Origin: Tribonema minus
Taxonomy: Eukaryota > Sar > Xanthophyceae > Tribonematales > Tribonemataceae
Length of the DNA: 64,000 nt
NCBI GenBank assembly: GCA_017506865.1
Contig: JAFCMP010000071.1
Coordinates: 276,001 to 340,000 of the forward strand
Direction: 5' to 3'
The notes beneath the pieces were generated by a model. It worked only from the letters and a program-made list of their open reading frames with translations, had not been told where the DNA came from and did no database searches. Below are positions 55,505-64,000 of this stretch, piece by piece (within the stretch, counting starts at the first letter, position 1; every line of letters starts with the position of its first letter). The translations under genes were made by a program, and so were the position numbers.

Positions 55505-58195
55505 GCAGCCGCTTATGCAGCGAAGATCTCTCTGCAGCGATGGCATCAGCGGCTGGGACACCTCAACCTGGCGGACATGCGGAGGCTTGCAGGTACGGAG
55601 GGGACCGGAGTTCAACTTCCAGTTGGGGAGCTGGAGCCTTGTGAGACCTGCCATTTGGGCAAGGCAGCTCCCCAGCCGCACCCCCCTCAGGCCACACAGG
55701 GTGCTACTGCCAAAGGACAGCTTTGGCACTCGGACACGGCCGGGCCCTACGAGGTGGAGAGCCGCAACAGGAGCCTCTACGCTCGGGTGTTCATCGACGA
55801 GGTATCTAGGTACCATGTAGTTTACTGTCACCGGCACAAGGGTGACCAGGTGGCAGACGTGGAGCGGCTGCGCGGGGAGGTACTGGCGCCTGCAGCGGTG
55901 CATATGCACGAATTGCACATGGACTGCGCAAAGGAGTTAATTAGCGCAGATCTTCAGGAGCACGCGCGCTCGGCGGGGTACTTGCTCAGCCACTCTTCGC
56001 CGTACACTCCGGAGTCCAACGGCATCGCGGAGCGGGCTTGGCGCACAATCAACAGCAAGGCCCGCTGCATGCTGCAGCATGCTTCCCTCCCACTATTTCT
56101 ATGGGAGCATGCAGTGCAGGCGGCAGTTTACCTCATCAACAGGAGCCCTCATTCAGCCATAGGGGGGCAGACGCCGTACGAGGCGTGGACGGGCAAGGTG
56201 GCGAACCTGGAGCACATACGGGTGTTTGGCTCCTATGCGTACGTGTGCGCGGAACGCAAACAGGGCAAGATGACCAACAAGGGCTGGCGCGGGCGGCTGG
56301 TTGGCTGGTCAGAGTCTGTTCGCGGAGGATACCTTATCTACAACGAGCGCACCCGGCAAGTAGCGGTCAGCAGGAATGTCACCTTCATAGAAACGCCCGG
56401 AGAGTCGCCTGCCACAATTGACGCGCCATCAGTGGGGGAGGGAGAACAGCAGCAGCCTCAACCTACTGGCGCGCACGCAGCAGATGCAGCAGACGCAGCA
56501 GCAGATGCAGCAGATGTGGAAGCAGCAGAGCCCGGGGAGGGCGCCCGAGTAGCACCTGAGGCGTCGCGTACGCGCAGCGGGCGCGGTTACTCGGCTCAGC
56601 CTGCCGCGAGATTTGCTTCCTTGGCGGAGCAGGTGCCAGCAGACCCCAAGTCGTACAGGGAGGCTGTCTCGGGCACTGATGGCGGCAAGTGGCGAGCGGC
56701 GTGCGATCGCGAGATTGCGGAGCTGCAGGGCAGGGGCACTTGGAGTCTCATTCCACGCAGTGAGGTGGAGGTGGGCGCCAAAGTGCTTGGCTGCACTTGG
56801 GTCTTCAAGACCAAGTTCGGCGAGCAAGGCGAGGTTGTTCGTCACAAGGCGCGGCTAGTAGTGCGGGGCGATCAGCAGCGACCCGGCATCGACTTCGACG
56901 ACGTCTACGCGCCCACCGCAGACATCAAGTCACTACGGTCTGTTGTGGCGCTAGCTGCTCATCACGGCTGGCAGCTACACATCTGCGACGTCATGAACGC
57001 GTTCATCCAAGCCGACATCGACAAGCCTACATTCGTGCGGCAGCCGGAGGGCTACGTGCAGCGCGGAGCAGACGGCGAGTTTCTTGTGATGCAGCTGCAC
57101 AAGGGACTTTACGGCTTGCACCAGAGCCCAGCGCTTTGGCACAGGAAGCTGATCGACTTTCTGCTGGAGCACGGCTTTCTTCAGTCACCGGCGGACGCTT
57201 GCGTGCTGCGCAACTGCAGCAACGGAGTCATCGTGGTCATCTACGTGGACGACGTGTTCACAACGGGCAGCACGGACAGCGGCGTGCTGCAGGCGACCGT
57301 TGACCTCATCGCCAGCGAGTTCGCCATCAAGGACCTGGGATTTCCCACACGGTTCCTCGGCATCAACTTCACGCGCCACGACGACGGCAGCATCACGCTC
57401 TCGCAACCAGACTACATCAACACGCTGCTGGAGCGTCACCACCAGCTATGCGCGCATCCGGCACACACCCCAGCGGCGACAACGGCTATTGCAGCAGAGG
57501 AGTCAGCGCAGCTGGAGGGAGCTCAGGTAGCAGAGTACCAGAGCATGGTTGGCGGACTGCAGTGGATAGCCACTTGCACGCGGCCGGACATCAGCTTTAC
57601 GGTGTCGCAGCTACAGCGGCACATGGCGCAGCCCAAGCGGTGCCACATGGAGGCAGCCAAGCGCGTGTTGCATTACCTGATGGGCCACCACACAGGTATC
57701 ACCTACAGGCGGCAGGAGGGAGCGCAGCTGCAACTGGTCGGCTATGCGGACGCGTCGTTCGCCAGCGACAGCTCTACGCGGCGCAGTCAGACCGGCTACG
57801 CGTTTCTGCTCTGCGGAGCGGCAGTAGTTTGGCGCTCGAAACTGCAGCCTTGCGTCACGCTTTCTTCAACGGAGGCGGAGTACGTGGCGCTTTGCGAGGC
57901 TAGCAAGGAAGTGCGGCCTTTGGCGCAGCTGCTGGAGTTTCTTGGCGCGGAGCAGGGGGTGGTGTGCATTATGGAGGACAATGCAGCGGCGATCCATTTA
58001 GCTGCGGACGCAGGTGCCTCGCAGCGCACTAAGCACATTGATGTAAAGTACCATTATGTGCGCGAGCAAGTGCAGAACGGACTAGTTTCAGTAGAGTCAG
58101 TGCGCACACAGGAGCAGCATGCAGATGTGCTGACCAAAGTGCTAGGCGCAGTTCAGCACCACTTCCACATAGCGGCGCTTTTGGGCAGCGCATGA
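55505..58195 (+). CDS. copia integrase, reverse transcriptase and RNase H
   Basis: The frame is open from about 55493 and the first ATG is at 55577 (DMRRLAG), inside the GAG-pre-integrase. Motifs in order: RWHQRLGHLNLADM with CETCHLGK (HHCC zinc site); integrase DDE as LWHSDTAGPY, HMDCAKELIS and SPESNGIAERAW-type (YTPESNGIAERAW); RT ARLVVRGDQQRPGIDF, DVMNAFIQADID, LYGLHQSPALW and IYVDDVF; RNase H VGYADASFASD, LSSTEAEYVA and RTKHIDVKYHYVRE. It is joined to gag-pro by a +1 frame change near 55490. Length and order match intact Ty1/copia pol, with an Ala/Asp-rich linker between integrase and RT. Confidence 0.92.
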   Translation, partial: AAAYAAKISLQRWHQRLGHLNLADMRRLAGTEGTGVQLPVGELEPCETCHLGKAAPQPHPPQATQGATAKGQLWHSDTAGPYEVESRNRSLYARVFIDEVSRYHVVYCHRHKGDQVADVERLRGEVLAPAAVHMHELHMDCAKELISADLQEHARSAGYLLSHSSPYTPESNGIAERAWRTINSKARCMLQHASLPLFLWEHAVQAAVYLINRSPHSAIGGQTPYEAWTGKVANLEHIRVFGSYAYVCAERKQGKMTNKGWRGRLVGWSESVRGGYLIYNERTRQVAVSRNVTFIETPGESPATIDAPSVGEGEQQQPQPTGAHAADAADAAADAADVEAAEPGEGARVAPEASRTRSGRGYSAQPAARFASLAEQVPADPKSYREAVSGTDGGKWRAACDREIAELQGRGTWSLIPRSEVEVGAKVLGCTWVFKTKFGEQGEVVRHKARLVVRGDQQRPGIDFDDVYAPTADIKSLRSVVALAAHHGWQLHICDVMNAFIQADIDKPTFVRQPEGYVQRGADGEFLVMQLHKGLYGLHQSPALWHRKLIDFLLEHGFLQSPADACVLRNCSNGVIVVIYVDDVFTTGSTDSGVLQATVDLIASEFAIKDLGFPTRFLGINFTRHDDGSITLSQPDYINTLLERHHQLCAHPAHTPAATTAIAAEESAQLEGAQVAEYQSMVGGLQWIATCTRPDISFTVSQLQRHMAQPKRCHMEAAKRVLHYLMGHHTGITYRRQEGAQLQLVGYADASFASDSSTRRSQTGYAFLLCGAAVVWRSKLQPCVTLSSTEAEYVALCEASKEVRPLAQLLEFLGAEQGVVCIMEDNAAAIHLAADAGASQRTKHIDVKYHYVREQVQNGLVSVESVRTQEQHADVLTKVLGAVQHHFHIAALLGSA

Positions 58196-58301
58196 TTGCA
58201 GTTGTTGTTTAGTGGCAGCGCAGAGTAAGGCACCAGGCTCTGTCACAGTTGTCATTTCAGTTTTGACAGTCAAGCTCATGGGAGTCTTGACTGGAGGAGG
58301 G

Positions 58302-58567
58302 TGTTGAAATGAGCACTGTTTTGTAGCAGTCAGGTTGCACTTGAAGTTGTGCACTTGACGTTGCAGTTTGTTCGAGATCTGTTCGAGATCAGTTCGAGAT
58401 CTTTTGCATGGATGACTCAGCAATCCTGAGCTGGAATGCCCAGGCTTGCTGTGCTTTGTAATATCACTTCCTTTCCTACACACTAGCATGTGTGTGTGAC
58501 TTGTTGCTGTCATGGCTCAAGCTCAGGTTCCTCTGCACGGTGATTTGCGTGATGTCAATATTGCAAC
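58302..58567 (+). repeat. copia 3' LTR
   Basis: Direct repeat of 53894-54147, about 12 bp longer (it keeps GGTTGCACTTGAAG and a TTT lacking in the 5' copy). It follows the polypurine tract directly and ends at the target duplication CGTG. Confidence 0.88.
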
Positions 58568-58639
58568 CGTGCTGGCATTAACGGCCATCATGCCATGATG
58601 AGACAGATAATGTTCTAGAAGCAAACTACACAGAAGAGC

Positions 58640-59262
58640 ACATAACTCACCACCGTCGTTGCCGCTCAGCACCGCCTCATTGTCGCGAAGCTGCTTCTTG
58701 TCCTCCCGAACCTGCTCCAGCTGTCTCAACAGTCTGATCCTCTCCTCCACCTTCTCCTGCTCCATGGTCATGTACTTGTAATTCGTCCCGTGTTCGATAG
58801 CCTCCTCCACCTTCGGTAGCTCCTTTTCAGAGAGGCCTCCTCGTTTTCTGCTTCTGTGATCTTCTTCCTGATGGGCCCCAACTCGTCAGCGTTGCCATCA
58901 TTGGCGCTGGCTGCCACCTGAAGCAGATCTGGAAGACAAGTCGCATGAACACGTCCAACGGTATTCAGTGAAGGATGGCCAGCGGCACCGGCTGAGGGAT
59001 ACAGCAATCCAACAAGGAGCATGGTCTGCATGAACGATTTGCTGACTGACCTGCGCGACGCTGTCTGCAGCGGCTCCTGATTGACACAGGGAGCTGCTGC
59101 CGGTCTTGCTGACGCTGTGTGCTGATGGACACGGGGAGCAGCAGCAGCAGCTGGTCTTTGACACCAGAACTGTTCCTGGCGCAAGGCAGGAGGCATGAGC
59201 CTGGCGCCACAAGTCCCAAGGAGCCGCCCGCACAGGGCGAGCGCCAACACCAGCAGACGCAT
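58640..59262 (-). pseudogene. hypothetical protein with N-terminal targeting-like region, frameshifted
   Basis: The minus-strand start at 59262 gives MRLLVLALALCGRLLG, a hydrophobic leader, then a basic Ala/Ser-rich stretch, a second hydrophobic segment (MQTMLLVGLLYPSAGAAG) and ADELGPIRKKITEAENEE. One base out of phase, the sense continues LSEKELPKVEEAIEHG, EKVEERIRLLRQLEQV and LSGNDGG, a coiled coil ending at a GTGAGT donor near 58652. Frame A stops at 58768. The double leader could be an organelle transit and lumen signal, but this is a guess. The next exons would lie across the copia insertion, so the gene may have been split by it. The family is not recognised. Confidence 0.4.
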
Positions 59263-59502
59263 AGGTGCTCTGTCTCAGGTGGATCTCAGCAACACAAAAC
59301 TTTTGCAAACTTCAACCCCAGAATAAACACACCGCTTAGACAGAGGAACTTACGCTACATAGTCAGTCACACGCAAGAGTGTATCAACATGAGTCATGAG
59401 ACCGAAGTTGTTGAGGCTAGCGTCAATGAAGCCAGGAGGGTAGCGATGAAGTGGAACTTTCGGGGCCTGCATTATAAATAAAAAAATAAAAATAAAAAGA
59501 GC

Positions 59503-60150
59503 CTCTTGAACAACTCTCCCGGAAGCTCGATGCTGCTGTGCTTTTGGACGACGAACAAAAGGCAGAGGCCTTCAAGAAGGAAATCGAGTGGCGGAGGGAG
59601 CTTCTGCAGGCGTGCGAGCCCTGTGTGCCGGTCGAAGAGCGAGAGCGCAGCCTGGTGTTAAGCCGTGGGTATCATAATGCGCACTTTTGACTAAAGTAGT
59701 TATTCTATGTGTGTGTGTTTGAAGCTCCTGCTGCTGCTGCTGCTGCCTGAGCAAGGCCGCTGCTTCCGACGCATCTGTCCCAATTGCGACGGACCATAAA
59801 ATTAGCTTGTGAACTAGAGTCACGCCATTCGAAAGACCAATGCCGATGCGCTAGGCATCACGTCAAGGGTTGGCAAGCCGCTTGAAGCTTCGATCAATGT
59901 CAATTCAATCAAGGGCGTGGCACGCGTCGCCTTGAGTGACGGTGAATGGGCAGTACATGCGGACTCACATGTCCTGACCATTGGCTCAAGCAAGAAGCTT
60001 CGCCTAGACTCTCTCGGAGGGAGGGCAGTAGCCTCTGAGAGGACCCATCATGAGATGACGCAAATAGCTGGCAGCGTGGAGGCTGGCCAACAATCGGCAT
60101 TGAGAACAGGGGCTCGAGCTATCACGCCAGCTGCAATTCCTGTTCCCTGA
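59503..60150 (+). CDS. plus-strand exons of an unknown protein
   Basis: Exon 59503-59655 reads PLEQLSRKLDAAVLLDDEQK and KEIEWRRELLQACEPCVP and ends near GTGTTA. A second block, about 59822-60150, reads AIRKTNADALGITSRVGKP, then SINVNSIKGVARVALSDGEW and VLTIGSSKKLRLDSL, to TGA. Both have coding character (little stop pressure, charged and hydrophobic patterning). The phase linking them is not proven, and an ATG exon could be at 59390 (MSHETEVVEASVNEARR). No family is recognised. Confidence 0.35.
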
Positions 60151-60691
60151 CGCAGGGCTTCTCTCTACTTAGTACGGTGGTCCATGCTGTAGATAAGCTG
60201 GCAACATCAATCTGTCCGATGATGTTACGAGGATCCATGGGAATTTGCCGTACCCACCATCATATCTGGTGTGTCCACTAAAATGTCTATTGATAATTCT
60301 AGAACTGTGCGCGCAGAGCAGCGTGCTGCAATGAACAACAAATATGGGATACATGCCGCCTAGAAGTTGGCACCCAGCGCCGCAGCAGCTGCAAGCGGCT
60401 GCTGCTGCTGCTGGAACGTCCTTGCGCCGGACTGTGCACCTTGCAAGGCATATTAAGTAACGTCTCAGGTAGTGCTTCTCACCATCGGCGCGGCCTGCTT
60501 GCTTGCCACATGACCTTAGCAATAGGAGCTCCAGCGCAAGCACGGTCTCTTGCTCGTCAAATGCAGTTCAGCCACACGTCCTGCTTTTTTCAACCTAGGC
60601 CATTGAAGGTCTGGCACTACTGCGTTCCTGCGTATGTATGTGCAAGTCATGTCTGAGGTGCAAGTCATGTCTGAGGCCCAACTGCTACACA

Positions 60692-60693
<2 letters not shown>

Positions 60694-60773
<80 letters not shown>
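60694..60773 (+). repeat. (CT)n tract just before a splice acceptor
   Basis: About 80 bp of almost pure CT repeats on the plus strand end about 20 bp before the acceptor CACTGACAG at 60793. It would act as a very long polypyrimidine tract for the next exon. Confidence 0.9.
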
Positions 60774-60793
60774 GGTGACCCCCTCACTGACAG

Positions 60794-62017
60794 ACTCAAG
60801 ACAGTGGCTGTTTGATCACATGTCCACATTGGAGCCCGGCTTTGCTGACATCTTCAATAAAACCTGTAGAGAGCCGCACTCGTGGCGGTTCTACTCCGTT
60901 TACCTTGGGTACCGCGGCGTGACTTCATGGCCAAAAGTTAAAGCACTGCATCGCGGAACGCCAGAGCTGGCGGATCTCTCAGAGGGCCTGGTGACACGGC
61001 TGCTGGACAAAATACAGGAGCTGGAGAGAAGGTTTGGCAAAGGTGAGCCTTGGCGTTCCATTCTGTTGTTGCAGTGCTTTTACCAACTACATATCCTGGT
61101 TGCCAACAGGTTGAACGCCCTGCGCCTTTGTTTGTTGGGTCCATCCTGCTCACTGTGGCGGAAAGGCGAATCACATGTTGACTCACCGTCAACTATAGGA
61201 TCAGCGAGCTGCATTTCTGTGCCTGTGATAGACGCCTCGTTGTGAAATGTAGCATGGCGTCAAGCTGTGCTTTAGCGAAGTTTTGTGGGATTTCAGGAAA
61301 CCATGCTACGATGAACGTATAGGCCCAAGTGCTATCCACAGTGTCTTGAGGGCCCTAATCGGTCATATTGACGGCATTTTGTGGAGGGGTGTATAGCCCG
61401 TACAATTTCAATTCCAAGTGGCTTGTCGATGCTCAAGAATGCATCAGAAATGCTCCCACTTCTGTTTGGTGGTATTTGGCAGTGCTTTTGCTGACAACAT
61501 TCTGGCTCAGCCTGAGGTACGATGTGGCACAAGCGTTGGCCCATGCTCTATGTTTTATGTTGGTGGCAACCTGTTCACATACTTTAAACTGAAAGTCTCT
61601 GAATCACCCCTGGCCATTCCTGAATGCAAACAACGCGTATGTATATACTATCTGCCGCGTCCCAAAAGCAGAGCCACACAAGATATAGTCTACGGTTGTC
61701 CTGCCATCACTGCCTAAGAGTAACACTTGTACCTGTACACTCGGTGAGCTCACTTGCCAGCTTGTGTGCACTTGTGCCTTGTACTTGCAGAGCGTGCAGC
61801 TTTCGAGTCTGCAAAGCTAGCTCGAAAGCTAGCTCAGCCTCGGCCACCAGCGAGTAGCGTGCACAATGGCCCAGCAGCACTGCCATGTACAGGCAACACA
61901 GTTCCAGCAGCACTTCAGTGGCTAGTGGGCACACTGCGTGCAGCCTATAGCGGAGCCGCTGCGGATCAGCAGACGGGCAACGGGTATCAAATTATATTGA
62001 GCTCAGCAACAACCTGA
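60794..62017 (+). CDS. last two exons of an unknown gene
   Basis: Exon 60794-61042 reads RQWLFDHMSTLEPGFADIF, EPHSWRFYSVYLGYRG and LLDKIQELERRFGK, then donor GTGAGC. Exon 61791-62017, after acceptor TACTTGCAG, completes the codon and reads ERAAFESAKLARKLAQ, then ALQWLVGTLRAAYSG, to TGA at 62015-62017. Phases match at the junction (one base plus two). The protein is helical with a basic Ala/Lys/Arg stretch; I do not recognise it. Upstream exons may be among those at 59503-60150. The 748-bp intron has no other feature. Downstream, 166 bp after the stop, the (CTG)n tract begins in the sense orientation. Confidence 0.5.
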
Positions 62018-62180
62018 GAGCGAAGAAAGTGGAGTGACCGCCTATGCTCTGTTACTTCGATGCGGATGCTTAGTGGCTGTTCAGCGTTCAGGTGACAGCA
62101 ATAACGTGAGTCCATGCGTTGTTTTGTGTGCATTCAGGGCACATCCTGCCAATGCAGGTGCTCAGTAACCTCCTCTAGTA

Positions 62181-64000
<1,820 letters not shown>

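Larger units (their letters stand above)
53890..58571 (+). mobile_element. Ty1/copia LTR retrotransposon with 4-bp target duplication
   Basis: The element spans 53894-58567 with CGTG duplicated at 53890-53893 and 58568-58571. It has two LTRs, gag-pro and int-RT-RNase H in copia order, and a polypurine tract (GGAGGAGGG) ending at 58301, just before the 3' LTR. The LTRs differ at about three positions and by one 12-bp-scale gap and one small indel by eye, so the insertion is young. Two frame changes (near 54525 and 55490) make this copy non-autonomous unless they are sequence errors. Confidence 0.9.

Noticed and set aside
53600..58585. Shared GCTGGCATTAACG on both sides of the copia element (near 53611 and 58571) as a longer target duplication
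   Set aside because: The left copy is about 280 bp from the LTR, so it is not a target-site duplication and is probably chance.

Overview
This is a nuclear eukaryotic window: genes are split by GT..AG introns with good donors (GTGAGT, GTAAGA, GTCAGT) and polypyrimidine-AG acceptors. There are no operons and no rRNA, tRNA or CRISPR features I could support. The mix of a Fanzor, Crypton-like tyrosine recombinases, a Ty1/copia element, a non-LTR element with a C-terminal nuclease, CRN/RHS-type NTPases and very heavy CAG/CTG repeats suits a green microalga or another protist. The sequence does not settle the taxon, and most of the DNA is mobile, repeated or decayed.

Layout. 1-3891 (minus): N-terminal half of a Fanzor (eukaryotic TnpB relative), running off the left edge. 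4745-11064 (plus): a multi-exon P-loop NTPase gene, carrying a Helitron-like fragment in an intron and broken by a 156-bp foldback insertion. 11614-11695: a short 5'-truncated LINE copy with a 14-bp target duplication. 12599-12960 (minus): C-terminal remnant of a second Fanzor. 13106-14038 (minus): an orphan CRN/RHS-type nuclease domain. 15436-18932 (plus): a five-exon membrane protein of unknown role, with a KilA-N/BRO-like gene nested on the opposite strand in its second intron. 19211-20710 and 27590-29885: two clusters of a composite 'core plus 18-bp minisatellite' repeat; the second holds a 409-bp MITE. 21068-24516 (plus): a decayed tyrosine recombinase gene. 30271-34287 (plus): a 5'-truncated non-LTR retrotransposon sitting inside a copy of the core repeat. 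35953-37483 (minus): an unknown gene with a possible PD-(D/E)XK core and an in-frame stop. 37615-38310: large tandem repeats. 40502-40745: an iteron-like minisatellite just upstream of a Crypton-like recombinase at 40934-43326. 45749-50691 (minus): a CRN/RHS-type NTPase gene. 51711-52833 (minus): a hypothetical gene. 53894-58567 (plus): a Ty1/copia element with nearly identical LTRs. 58640-59262 (minus), 59503-60150 (plus) and 60794-62017 (plus): unknown genes, the last followed by a roughly 1.8-kb (CTG)n tract that fills the right edge.

How the parts relate. The two recombinases are homologous. They align over the box II region, where the plus-strand gene at 24 kb has Tyr in place of the catalytic His. 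The non-LTR element and its short relative joined DNA at the same spacing from GTACAACA, which points to target-site specificity. CRN/RHS NTPases and nucleases, Fanzors, recombinases and KilA-N-like genes are all families known to move with eukaryotic mobile DNA. The window reads as a graveyard and nursery of such elements rather than as a metabolic locus. All protein functions are inferred by eye from motifs and splice-phase agreement.
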